A DNA stretch of 64,000 nucleotides, taken from Toxonevra muliebris (Eukaryota; Arthropoda; Insecta; Diptera; Pallopteridae). The translations under genes were made by a program, and so were the position numbers. Of the stretch, positions 11,364 to 22,359 are shown one piece after another. The stretch's first letter is position 1. Every line of letters starts with the position of its first letter. A model generated the notes under the pieces. It had not been told where the DNA came from and made no database searches. It was given only the letters and a program-made list of their open reading frames with translations. The stretch spans positions 21,871,383-21,935,382 of the forward strand of contig OY829329.1 of NCBI GenBank assembly GCA_963691655.1, read 5' to 3'.

Positions 11364-12490
11364 TTATATATAGTAGTTGAAGACCTTGCTCCCGCCAAAT
11401 CTAAGTTGTGCAAAAGTAAACCTTGTAGATCTGAGCAGACTTCGTTCCTCATCCACAACTGACGGTGGCCTAACGTTCAGGACAATATTGGGCCTATATT
11501 TTGTTGTCGCTGAATGACTCTCCACTAAATGTAGCTGTTTAAGGGTGAACGTATGGGTTGCTGAATCGAGTGGGTGATGGTCAGTAAATCTGCTGATGCT
11601 GCCTTTGAAGTGTTTCAAGTCCTTTCGTATGCTCTTTGTGGAGGATCTTGTCTAATCAGTTCACTGTTCGAGAGGTCTGTTGTCTGGCATGCCAGGAGGA
11701 ACTGCTTGCTGAGGAGCTCATTATGCTCCCTCACCTTCAGCAATCTCGTTTTTTCGTGGAAAGTGTCCCCATTACGTATCGCTGATTGTGTGAGACCATA
11801 CTGTGCGTATTTTGCGACTGATCTTCCTATCGCTTTGTACGTGATTATGACGGTCTTCTTCGCTCCAAGTACTAACAGCTAACGCTTTAAGTGTATTGTT
11901 CTTCTGTTTTAGACGATTCCGCAGATTCGTAGCGTACGCCGCGAAAATGAGAAGACCATCGAAGGTTACTCCGAGGTTTTTATTATATCTCACCGTTGGG
12001 ATACAGTTTCCTTCGACGAGTATCCCGAGTGTCGTTCTCACTTCCTTCGTCCAAGAAGTGAAAAGTGTTGCGAGGACTTCTCCGGTGAGAGGTGAAGGTT
12101 TCGGCTTCGGAAAAAAAGAACACCATCTCCAGGTAATGATTTATGTTGCAGCAAAAGGAGATGATTTTGCTGTCTGTTGCGAGAATTTAACGCCTCTAAA
12201 TTCGACGTACGATTACCTTCCGCTCAAGTAGTTCACTAGGTATCTTTTCGTCATCAGTGGGAGGGAAGATTTATGGACATCTTGTAGCATGGTTCACCGT
12301 ATCGAAGGCTTTTGATAGATCCAGTGCTACCAAAACTGTTCTGTCGCAGGGTTTTCGCCTGTTTATACCTTGGCTGATTTGCGACTGAAGTAGGTTCAAA
12401 GCAGTGGTGGTGCTGTGGCCTTTTTCTTGGCTACTGGACAAAGCAATGTGATTGGTCGGTATAACCTACCTTGATCTCTGAAGCTTGGGC
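11364..12490 (-). pseudogene. Jockey-clade LINE fragment (RT palm to 3' end)
   Basis: Reading the minus strand from 12490, TTTALNLLQSQISQGINR is followed by RTVLVALDLSKAFDTVNHA (motif A with its Asp, at about 12310-12350). YVEFRGVKFSQQ comes next (about 12210), then a gap where the YADD segment should be, then LATLFTSWTKEV, a frame 12041-11772 with IPTVRYNKNLGVTFDGL, REHNELLSKQFLL (about 11710), and a frame 11618-11364 with YRPNIVLNVRPPSV. Several frameshifts and an internal deletion that removes motif C make it inactive. It is tail-to-tail with the I/R1-like piece at 10986-11300. Confidence 0.8.
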
Positions 12491-13190
12491 AATCAATTCT
12501 TTCTATCCAACTGTCAATAATTCGGATTTGTATGGAAGTCATGCTGCTATTAAATAACAGCTGGTTGCCTATGTTACCGGTTTGTGTCTCTTACCAAGCA
12601 GGAGTGCTTCTGTTTTCTAGTTTCAAGTTGGGCCGACTTGAGTCGCCGCCCGTAAATTTTATGCTCTGTCGATTTTTGACTGCCACCAAAGTTTTTTGTT
12701 CCAGTACCTGACGTTAACAAGTAGACGGCGCAACGCTCTGGTCAACTATCACCGAACTTCTAGCTCACCGAATTGAACTAATTTTATTCATCAAGCATTT
12801 ACTTATGCGCAATATTTCTTGTTGCCACCTCTGACAGTGAGCTCTCCATCTGCTGTTGCTCCTAGCTTTGCGACGGTGGATTTTTTACGGTGAAACCCAA
12901 ACTAGCGTTCAGATAGGATACTAGGCCACTCGAGCGTTTAATTTGAAACAAAAAAGAACGACAATGTTTTCAGCATTAAGGACATTTGATTGTGTTGATG
13001 TAAATTCGGAATCTGGATAATCCCAAGTCTCAGTAAATAAGTTTACCGCTTTTACTTTACTCCACTTAGCTGTTAAGCTTGGGAAGATTTCGAACTCGAA
13101 AAACCTTCGCACTCAGGCAAATCTTTGCCGTTGTAAATATGGAACTAGAATATTTTTCCATAGCTTCTGATACTCGTAACCAAATTTAGA
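12491..13190. other. Unassigned sequence, possibly old LINE remnant
   Basis: There are two short minus-strand open frames downstream of the RT fragment at 13640-13190, and they may be its degraded continuation. I could not match them to a specific RT motif. Confidence 0.35.
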
Positions 13191-13650
13191 CACTGGTGGA
13201 ATGAAATATCGCCAGGTATTTTGAATAGACCGAGTCAGTTGACTGGAACCGCTTAATTGAAGTCCGAAGCAATATCGTCTATAGGATAGAATGTTCACTT
13301 GCGAAATTCGTAATCCATCGAGTGAAGTTAGTTGCGATACTAGTGATTTATCCTACACTCGGTCAAACCGCTTAGAAATATCGACAGCAACCGCTTTGCT
13401 ATCATCGAAGCCACGGGCAATATGATTTCAGTTCTCAATGAAGTCCATAGAGCGATTTCGACGGCAATAGTTTCGATATTGGCTGAGATATTTAAGCAAA
13501 TCCTTTCCATGGCTTTGTACAGCGAGAATAAATTTCGATGGGACGGTAGGTAATTTGCAGGGTCCGTAGTCCCATTTATATACCCGTAATCGTAGACACG
13601 ATTATGGCAAGTTTGCCGTTCTCACTTGACGGATTCAATTTAAGCCCGTC
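13191..13650 (-). pseudogene. Non-LTR reverse transcriptase fragment
   Basis: On the minus strand a short DPANYRPIEIYS-like phrase (about 13560-13530) is followed, after shifts, by AVAVDISKRFDRV at about 13395-13357. That is RT motif A with the catalytic Asp; a stop follows directly, and then DKSLVSQLTSLDGLRIS in the same frame. The order YRPI then DISKxFDRV fits a non-LTR RT of the Jockey/CR1 grouping. The copy is heavily degraded, with stops in all frames. Confidence 0.6.
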
Positions 13651-14850
13651 AACTGTGTCGTATTTGAGGATCCGTTTACACTCTACTCACTCACATGTTC
13701 TTGTAGTAGTCAACGTCGGTCTCGAACCATAAATGAAATAGATTACACAATATTTGCGCATGTTGTGCATATTATATTAAAGATCATCGACAGAATGATC
13801 AAATTACATCCAAATACCTAAACCCTATCGAGCAATTAGTTGCATTTATTACATATATTTTAGTATTTATGCAACACTCTTGGTAGCAGTTTTTTGTGGC
13901 TGCTGCTCCTTTTGGTCAATACACAGAACAGCGAACGCTGACAATAAGTTCAAAACACCAATAACTACAACAGCAACAAGCAACAGTGTCGCTGTCATAG
14001 AGAAGTATCGCAAAACAGGACCAGCGACAGCAACAGCAACATACCGCAAACACAACCAACATAAACAAGAACATTCTACATGAGCAACTGATATTTCACA
14101 TAAACGACATAAACACTTTGCACTGTAAACAGCAAACAGCAACCATCGATGCGATCGATGGCGATGGCGATGATGATGATGATGATGCTGACGACAACAA
14201 TGTGGACGATGATGATCGCGAGCTACTCACTCGTACCATTGGCAATGTAGCAAAAAGGTGCGGTCGAGTTGGTCCATTTGCTTGTTGTTTTGAGTTTGCT
14301 ATGCATGACTTCGGTACACGTTATATATATTTTTATATTGTTGGCATTTACTTGGGTGCATAATCTTTCTTTTCTACCTCCTCTGCGATAATATACAATA
14401 CAACCAACATAACACATCCTTTGGCAGCAGCACCAGCAACAACAACAACAACAGTATCAACAATAATAGCGACAGCAACAAGCAGTCAGCAACTGAATTT
14501 GCCTATGTAACTATATTGCAATTTTGTTGCATGAGGCTGAGGAAGCCAGCCAGCTGAAATATATCAAACGCAATCGATCGCCAAAGTCGGGAGCAGTTTT
14601 TTGCTGTTTTTTTTTTTGCTGCTTCAGCCGACAACTTATTGTTGTTGGCTGTTTGGCCGCTGTCGTCGTGAAATAAAATGAAAATTTTTGCAATTTTATC
14701 TTTAACCTTTTTTGTGTACATTGTTGATAGTTGCGAGTTGCCAGGAGCGTGTTTGTTTTTTATGGGCGACTTTAAACGTTTGCAGGAACAAAACTCTGTG
14801 TTAATTCGGAAGTTTTGTCGAAAAATTTATAACATATAGAAACTAAAAGA
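13651..14850. other. Non-coding, CAA/CAG and GAT simple sequence
   Basis: CAACAG-type repeats lie at 13960-14100 and 14425-14500, and GATGATGAT-type repeats at 14150-14220. These make short glutamine- or aspartate-rich frames that I do not regard as genes. Confidence 0.5.
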
Positions 14851-14854
14851 ACTC

Positions 14855-16360
14855 GCGAAGTGATAAAGTCGAGCCAACCAGCCTGAGTTCAGTTTGAGAG
14901 CTTAAAGTTCTTTAACTAAAACGAGAGCTCGTGAATCGAAAAGTCTACCGAGTTTTTCTGAATCGGGCTTCAGTCAGCAAAAACACGTTTTAAGCCTTCA
15001 GCCTGAGTTCTTAATGTGGCAGCATAAAGCCACTCAAGACAGCTTGAACTTTTTCCAATTAGAGAGAGCTCACAAAATTGTGGAGTCTGGTGAACTCTTA
15101 TGTGTAAACGTAAACTCCTGAAATTCCTCAACCAGAGGGAGCTCGTGAAGTTTAAAAGTCCAACAAACTTTTCTGTGAAAGGATTCAGTCTAAAAGTACA
15201 ACTAAAGCCTTCAGCTTTGAGAGAGCATGTAAAGTTGTATAGTCTTCAGAATCAAATTTTTCCACCAGAGAAATCTCTTGAAGTTAAGGAGCCAATCCAG
15301 CTAATTTGGTTTAAAAATCATACTAAAAAGCTGAAAATTTTCAACTAGAGCAAGTTGACGCAGTCGAGGTGGCTTCGGAATGAAAACTGTACTTGAAGCT
15401 TTCAACTAGAAAGAGATAGAGAGAAGGAGAGATCGCAAAGTGGTTGAGCATACCGAACTGTTCTTCGGCAAACAAAAGCCTCTAACCTGAAATTCGTCAA
15501 CCAAAGAAGGTGTGTGAAGTGCAGGTTGCCGGACAGCTACAAAGATCATGCTCCATAGTATCGTCGTCCTCAAGACACGATTGGCAGGTTGGATCGGTTA
15601 TGACGCCCATGTAAGTCATATGCTGACCACATGTGTTGTGCCCTGTGATGACACCCACCAGTAATCTCAGGCCCTTTCTTGTCAGTTTCAAGTGAAATTC
15701 CGCTAATTTCCTGTTAGATTGTCTCACGAAGCATTTTGCGATTCTGCAGGAGTCAAGCTCAGACCATCTTTCTCTATAGATAGAACCCACGAAGCTTGAA
15801 GTATAGAAGCCCAACAGGCCATTTTGAACTGTACATATTTTAGACTGAAAGCTTCTTTTGGAATCTTTAGCTAAGGAGAGCACTCAGAGTTACTGAGTAA
15901 AGCTGACTATTCGAATTAAAATATTGACCTGTAAACCTGAAATTATTCAACTCGAAAAAGCACACGAAGAAGATTAGTTTAAGGAACTATTCTAAGTTTG
16001 GCACCAGTCTGTAAAATACACTACAACCAGAGAAACCTAGCAAAGTTGTCCGGTGAATTGTTCTAATCAGCTGGAAAGCCAACAATTCTTCAATCGAGTC
16101 TGGAGTCCAGAAAGCTGAGACATGCACTTGAAAGCCAAAATGTCTTCAACTAAATCCCGCAAAGTTGATGGGTATGAATAACTGTTTTAAGTTAGACTTC
16201 AGTCTTACAGCCACACTTTAAGTGGCTGTGGACTTAGTAGATGTTAAACGAAAACTAAAAACAAGTTGCTGTCACATGTCTACCTATAATTCAATTCAAA
16301 TAAGTTTCTCGAACTCGCTGCTCCGTCTTTCAATAACGGTGACTTCACAATCGATGCTTA
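14855..16360. repeat. Degenerate minisatellite interrupted by a LINE fragment
   Basis: Phrases of the form AACTAGAGAGAGCTCGCGAAG, AAGTCTAGCGAAC, TTTTCTGAATCGG, CTTCAGTC and TAAAGCCTTCA recur with strong divergence between 14855 and 15500 and again between 15885 and 16230. The LINE fragment at 15500-15885 splits the array. The open frame at 15100-15348 is made of these units. The GAGCTCGCGAA motif links it to the array at 1.1-2.4 kb. Confidence 0.55.
15500..15885 (-). pseudogene. I/R1-like LINE C-terminal fragment
   Basis: The minus-strand frame 15883-15497 contains RERWSELDSCRIAKCFV, then KLTRKGLRLLVGVITGHNT, then HMTYMGVITDPTCQSCLEDD and EHDLCSCPA. This is the conserved tail of RNase H-bearing LINEs, with a Cys/His cluster CxxC...H...CxCPA. 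It is a short 128-residue piece of the same family type as the 2.8-3.6 kb copy but better preserved. The upstream RT and RNase H are missing, so it is non-functional. Confidence 0.8.
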
Positions 16361-16376
16361 AGTTTAGCTATGAATC

Positions 16377-16659
16377 GACGACCTCGATAGCCTATTGGAT
16401 AGTGCACTAGACTTTCATCTGGGAGTTGTTAATTTTCATTACTTTCTTATATTCACTATCAATATGAAGTGTATGAGAATTATAAGATAGTGTACAAGTA
16501 CACACATTGGTTGGTAATGGCGAAACCACCAAGCCGATAACAAATTGCCACACCGCCGTTCGGAATCGGCGTTAAACTGTAGGTCCAACTATGTGGTATC
16601 ACAATGGGTCGTTCAGGCCTAAGTGTGTCTCTCGACAGCCACTCCAACCTAACCTAACC
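16377..16659 (+). mobile_element. tRNA-derived SINE, copy C with perfect target duplication
   Basis: This 283 bp insertion lies between perfect 13 bp target duplications TTAGCTATGAATC at 16364-16376 and 16660-16672. The head GACGACCTCGATAGCCTATTGG has a box A-like core and continues as ATAGTGCACTAGACTTTCATCTGGGAG, but the box B segment (GTTCGATTC) is missing. The body matches copies A and B, and the tail is CCTAACCTAACC. The missing box B would leave it unable to re-transpose from its own promoter. Confidence 0.9.
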
Positions 16660-16979
16660 TTAGCTATGAATCTGGCAAGCATCACACCTCAAAAGCTATC
16701 GTTTCGGTAAACTAGACAGCCGTCAATGGAGGTGTTGAATGGAAGAAGACTTGGTCAAATTCTGTCAACAATCGGATGCTGGCAGTCAAATTCTACGGTT
16801 TAGATTTCTGTGGGGACCAAGCGAATCTCAGTTGAAAGTTAGGGTGAATTTAAATTTGATAATCCTTGCTAGTGTTGGAAGTTCTTATGGGATTATCACA
16901 TCAGAAACCTCAAGGTATCGTATTAGTCTCCTTCAATTAACCTCCTTGGTCTGGCATGACGATGTGGATACGGGACACG

Positions 16980-17250
16980 GCCAGATATACCACTAGTTAT
17001 CAGCTCTTGATGCCGTGGACAATCGTGTACCTTGTACTCGTTTTGAAAGAAGATATGATGTCAGGTCCCCGGAACGAGATCAATGGTTAAGTCCAGCGAT
17101 CGTACTCCGGGGTCTGCGTTTTGTCTTCTTTACTGAAGGATCCAGTACCTCACGTGGTACTGGATCTGGTTAGTACTTCGACAAAGAGATCAAACACTCT
17201 TTTTCCACCGGACAGATAGGGACGTGGCTTGTCCGCTGCAACAATCTTTG
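16980..17250 (+). pseudogene. LINE RNase H N-terminal fragment
   Basis: The plus strand reads RGLRFVFFTEGSSTSRGTGSG, a stop, then YFDKEIKHSFSTGQIG. This matches the first strands of the RNase H domain of RNase H-bearing LINEs, where FTDGS is usual. Here the catalytic Asp reads as Glu. A perfect 11 bp hairpin (17139-17166) falls inside the coding motif. The fragment is dead. Confidence 0.6.
17139..17166. repeat. Perfect 11 bp inverted repeat with 6 nt loop
   Basis: GATCCAGTACC (17139-17149) and GGTACTGGATC (17156-17166) are exact reverse complements around TCACGT. The repeat lies within the RNase H fragment. Confidence 0.9.
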
Positions 17251-17615
17251 AGTAAGTTGCACTTTGTATGGGTAGAGATCTTGCTTCATAATCCTTCTTA
17301 GAGTCGTTCCACTCACGTTTTCCTCCTAAGATCGGCGGCGATACGACACATTTGAATTATCGGCAACACTCTCTCTTATCGCTTCGACGACTTTATTGGA
17401 GCGTCGCGAACTCTGTCGAACGGGATCCTGGCGAATTGCTGCAGACCTGTACTCAAATAAATTCTTCGCCAAACTACGAATTGTGTCGTCTGAAGACGCC
17501 GAATTTCTGCCATATTTTTTACGATAAACACGCAAAGTTTTCACACAGTTGAACCGTTGTTTTCAATGTAAAGCGTTACAATTTCAGTGGGTTCGTTCGG
17601 TGTGTATTGACTCAT
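17210..17615 (-). pseudogene. Tc1-mariner/IS630-type transposase, N-terminal fragment
   Basis: The minus-strand ATG at 17615 begins MSQYTPNEPTEIVTLYIENN. It is interrupted by a stop/frameshift near 17550, then continues as VKTLRVYRKKYGRNSASSDDTIR, SLAKNLFEYRS, VVEAIRESVADNSNVSYRRRS (to 17326), and after another shift as GTTLRRIMKQDLYPYKVQLTQ (about 17300-17240). This is the double helix-turn-helix DNA-binding region of insect Tc1-mariner-like transposases of the DUF4817 + DDE_3 type. The DDE catalytic domain is absent. The copy is truncated and frameshifted. Confidence 0.75.
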
Positions 17616-20600
17616 AGCTAAAAGGGTATTGAAATGGTATCAAAATCAGCTGAAAAATGCCAGGGTTATTCAGTGTTGGCAAAACGGAGGTCTAGATGGC
17701 GCACTTCGTATAATACAATGTTCCTTGAGACGGAGGGCTTTAGTTCAGCCCATCCTCAACTCTGAACTCTAAATCTCCTGCGAACAATTTAGCGAGCTCA
17801 GCATTGAAACGTCAAGCTTCTCAATCGCGGTATCATGAATCTAACTGAAATCCGAACAATTTTTCATCATTATACGCGAAATAGTTAGACAACGAATTCT
17901 GAACTTCTGTCTTGAATGCTGACAACCAATCCCGGATTAGGGCAATCCAATTTCCATCTGAAACGCTCCTGTCTTTCCTCGGACAATAGTTGATCTTACT
18001 GTTTGTTGGTTGCTGCCACGTATGTACATAGTTTTGCCCCCTAACTACCAGCAGTTATAAGGTACAAACATGTACATATTTGTGTATAAGGTAAGCGACA
18101 AACGAACAAACCAACAACAAACAAAATATATGCAACTTCACGGCCAGAGAGATCATCTCGTTGGTCGCATTCTGTCAGTTGCATATACTGGCAGCTCACA
18201 ACTTCTGAGTCGACTTGAGACTTGTGCCGGCTTTCAATTTAGCTATGAGTATGTGGTTGAGTGTGTGTGTGTGTGTGTGCAGAGTCAGAGACAGCAACAT
18301 CAACAACGACAGCAACAGTAACAACATCAGCAACTAAAACAACAACATGCAAAAAGAGCATCAGAATCAGTAATGAACCTTCTGCGTTGGGTTGAGTAAT
18401 ATCGAGCAGAGAGATGATGATGATGATGCCATGTTCCCGCTGCTGCTGCTGCTGTTGTTGAATATGGTGAATGCAACTCGATTTTCGATTTGGATTTCAC
18501 AAATAAACGGCGACACTTTTTCTGTTTCAGTTTTTTTTTTTCCTTAATTTTTGGTCGGTTTGGTGCTTTGCTTCCTTACAACGGCAAAGAAGGCGAAGAT
18601 ATGCCTTCAGATGTTGGCATTGATATGGTCACTCTTCATGCTGCTGCTGGTGCTGCAGTTGCTCAGCCCGAACACTAGCTGCAACAATTGCTATTGCTGG
18701 CTGCTGCTTGTGTTTTTGTTGTAAATGTTCTTTATGCGATCGATTGCACAATTTAGTTTCGGTATTTTCCTTCTTTTTCTTTTTGCTCTTGTTTGTGCAG
18801 TACTCGTATTCGAACCTATGTTTGCCTTCCAACAATGTATTGTTTCAACGGAACGATCCAATATTGTTGACATTTTTGTTGCAGTTGTTATTTTTCTTTT
18901 TCTTCTTCTTCTTTTTCCTCTTCTTCTTTTGAGAGGTGAATCTTTTGTGGTATTTGTATTTGTTAAAAATCAGTTTAGTTGTGGATTTCTGGCTATTGTT
19001 GAGCTTTTGAAGGAGGAAGGTGCTTTTATTTATGTTTATAGCTTATGAGACATAACAACAACAAAAAAAAACGACACTGCATTGCATTAGTTGCTGCTTG
19101 CTATATAACTGCCTCTCTCTAACTTCAGCTCTCTCGTTCGTGCTCTTACTCTTTCACACGGTTGCATTCCTTTTTGAACTATATACACTCAACGAAATAA
19201 TGGCGCACAATGTGATTTTCAGAGTTGACATTTTGGAATTTCCTACGCGCGCACACTCATGTCTCTCATCAGCTTGTTAGTGTCGTCGATCCTCGTCTAT
19301 ATTCGCGTCCGCATCCGCGTCCACATTTCACTACGCAAACATAAAATAAAAGCGCGTTAGGCCTTTGCATTTATTTCTTCTTCTTCGGCTTCAATCTCAA
19401 CTCAACTGAAGTTGCCTGTCTGCCTGCCTACCTTACCTTACCTTTTGCCCCGCTCTTGTCTCTTGGTCTTGATGTTGGACTTATGTGCATTCTTGCTGTT
19501 TAGTCTCGTATCTTTAGCTCATGATTTTGTCTTCTGTCGCACGCGTTCGTATTTAACTAAATTTATTGGAATTACGGTAGGAATTTTGGCTTGTTGTTTT
19601 CGTGGTTATATTAGCTACATATTGTGGTTTTTGTTGTTGCTGTTTCTGCTTGACGCTGTTTGATGCGATCGATTTTAAATTAATGTGAGTTGTCAGGTAT
19701 TTCTGTTGTTTCTTCATTGTGGTTTTTATTTTCTTTTTTTTTTTTCAGACGTGTGGAAGCGTGAATGTGTCAGCTATTAGAGAGCGAGAGAGAAAAAGAG
19801 ATGAACAATGTTCAACTACTATCCAGCGCTTAAATATTTTATCAGTTGCCAAACTAAAACCATTGAGAATCACTGATAATGATCTCATAATCTACCGTCA
19901 ATGTGGCATGTAAGTAAGTTAAGTAGTAAGCAAGAATCTGGGCAGCAAATATTTGATCCAAAGCAAAGAAGCTGATATATAAAACTAGTTGTAGTTAGCT
20001 TCTTCACAGATTTTCTTTTACTGTTTCTATTTTATCGATTCCATAACAGGGAATTTTGTAATCAAAAATATATCAATTTCCTACAAGAATTGAAAAAGTA
20101 CGTTGGCTCAAAATGAAACTAATCTTTCCATTAGCGCTGAGGAAAAAGCGTATTTGCCTTACGAAAAACTTTCGGAAAACCGTCGAAATACATTTATTTC
20201 TATTTTCCCGCCGAGATGTTCACTACCCATCGACTGGTTTCCCGTCGTCTGTCGCAATTATTTATGTTTAAGTCTTTAGAAAAAGTGTAGGGTACACATT
20301 TAGCGTAGAGCGCACTCTATAGCTAAACTTCCTGTATTGTTTTTTTTATGCAAATAGAAAAAAATATCCGTTATGTTATAAGATCAATGGGAGGAGTAAT
20401 TACACTAGTGTGGAAATACACTGTGAAAGCTCTCTCTCTCTCTATCACTCTCTCTCAGATGGCACTATGTATCAGTGATGGTTCTTTCGATACGATTGTA
20501 CCTTTTTAGTACATTTAACACATTTTAGATTTTTCTAAGCACACACATGAATTAATTCATTATGAAGCGAATTTTATGAAATTTTGTTAATTTCCTTTAC

Positions 20601-20639
20601 AAAAAAATTAATAATAGTTATTATCCGTTAGTCTCAGAG
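17616..20639. other. Non-coding, simple repeats, GA/CT clusters
   Basis: (GT)n lies at 18260-18279, CAACAG repeats at 18290-18350, TGC repeats at 18430-18460 and 18630-18660, and pyrimidine-rich sequence at 18890-18930 and 19375-19440. Open frames near 18725-19048 are translations of pyrimidine-rich DNA. CTCTCT clusters lie at 20431-20458. No host gene is supported. Confidence 0.5.
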
Positions 20640-21500
20640 CAAGCTTTTGGGCTAATCCTGGGTAGAAAGCTTAACTGGCATGCCAACACATCAGAGAGGG
20701 TACGTAAAGCCACAATAGCTTTCTGTGCGTTTAAGGTGTAAGTTTGTTATAGGTTATACATCAGTGTTATACATACTATTCTATTTTATGGCGTAGTAGT
20801 TTACTGTGTAGCTCTTTCAAAGAGCACCCATCACAAGCAATTACACGACTAGCGACTAGCTTCAATGTTAATTACTGAAGCCCTGAGAACAATACCGCCA
20901 AAGGCGCTATACACTATCCTGGATCTGCTATCTACAGATCTGTTCGGAAAAACCACAGCGTGAATTTCAGCGGTGAGGTAAGTGGTCCCTCAACAATTTC
21001 GGTCACGGAAAGATTCTAGGTGAAACTAAATATCTTCCATCAGCTGTTGATTTCACTCTCTCATCGCTATCCTTTGGTAGCAGCGTTAGCAGGCTTATTC
21101 CAGCTCTTTAAGACTGTAATGCGGGGGTGGAGTTCATTCAGGACGTCTGAACATCTCAACGTACTTTCGTTACCCTGTTCACTGCAGCGTCTTCCAAGCC
21201 GAACTGCTTGCGTTCACTGAATCGGCTTACCTGACAAGATGTAATGCGATACCCTGTAGTGATATCTGCATTTTCACTGATAGTGAGGCGCCGATAAAAT
21301 CCCTCCAATGCAGACCGTTTCCTAACGAGATAGCAACGGCATTCAACCTGCACCTTATATGGGTGCCTGAGCATAGCGACATTGAGGGAAACTGTAAGGC
21401 TGATGATGTTGTTAGACTTGGCACGACCCGCAGTAGTTCATGTACCTCCTTGCATCCACTGAAATCGGGGACGTCCTACGCTACAAAGAAAGCATAAAAT
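20640..21500 (+). pseudogene. I/R1-like LINE fragment (RT C-terminus and RNase H)
   Basis: The plus strand reads LGLILGRKLNWHANTSERVRK, then YGVVVYCVALSKSTHHKQL, then ITEALRTIPPKALYTILDLL and STDLFGKTTA: the thumb and connection region of I/R1-type LINEs. Near 21250-21420 it gives CIFTDSEAPIKSLQ and HLIWVPEHSDIEGNCKADD, which are RNase H motifs with the second Asp and the His/Asp site visible. Stops and shifts separate the blocks, and the first RNase H strand is degraded. The piece ends near 21500. Confidence 0.8.
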
Positions 21501-22350
21501 GGTTCGACTAGGAGGTGTAGGAAGATAACTATTCGCCCCAGCGTATCACAATGGACTAGTAAGTCTCAGTGTGTTCACTTCTGAATAGCCCCAACAACCT
21601 AATCTAACTCAATGGACACATGAGCTAGCTGCTAAAGTATCAACTCAAACGAAATAGAAAGACAACAGATTTTAAACTTCTATCAACATTTCGACGCTGG
21701 ACGCCAATCAGCTTTAACTAGAGATAACCAATTTCAATTATAACTGAACATGTATGTTTAATCCGTTTAAGGATTGTGATTGCATATCTGAAGTGATTCT
21801 GTATTTTCGCTGGCAATATTGCCGAAACCTCTTAGGCCAGACCTTGAGCACTGAAGTGGTTGTATGTCAAGTGAGATGACCTGGACGATCATAGCTTATT
21901 TCGTTCGACAATCTTGCAGAAGTGAGTGATAATTTTAAAACCCTCATCAAAATCATCAAAAATAGAAGCATTGTGCTAAATAACCACCCACCTCGAATAC
22001 CTGAAATTTTGAATCTTCTTCTTCTGAAATTTTTCCTTAAATCATATGTCTAGTTTTACCTTACATTTTGAAAATGAAGGACAGGTCTACAAGATATTAA
22101 ACTTGTTTTCTTCTACAAGAAATATGGTAGTACTATCAATATCAATCAAGATGTTAGAAATTTTTGATAGTTTATTTTAAATTTGTTTTTCCAACGACAA
22201 ATTGTACCAAAAATGTGCCAATTGTATCTAATGTACCTTGTAGTTTGAAAAAGTCGAAAAAAAGATACAATTGTACCTAATTGTTCATCACTGATTGGGA
22301 GGCACCATACATATGAGATCGAAATGGGTCTCTCTTGGCAGCAGATAAGC
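21501..22350. other. Non-coding, AT-rich
   Basis: There is no supported gene. A phrase around 21650 (ACAACAGATTTTAAACTTC) resembles one near 17890 and may be a remnant of the same old minisatellite class. Confidence 0.4.
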
Positions 22351-22359
22351 TCTCTCTCT

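Noticed and set aside
11574..12231. Two plus-strand frames of ~100 codons
   Set aside because: They are antisense to the minus-strand Jockey fragment.
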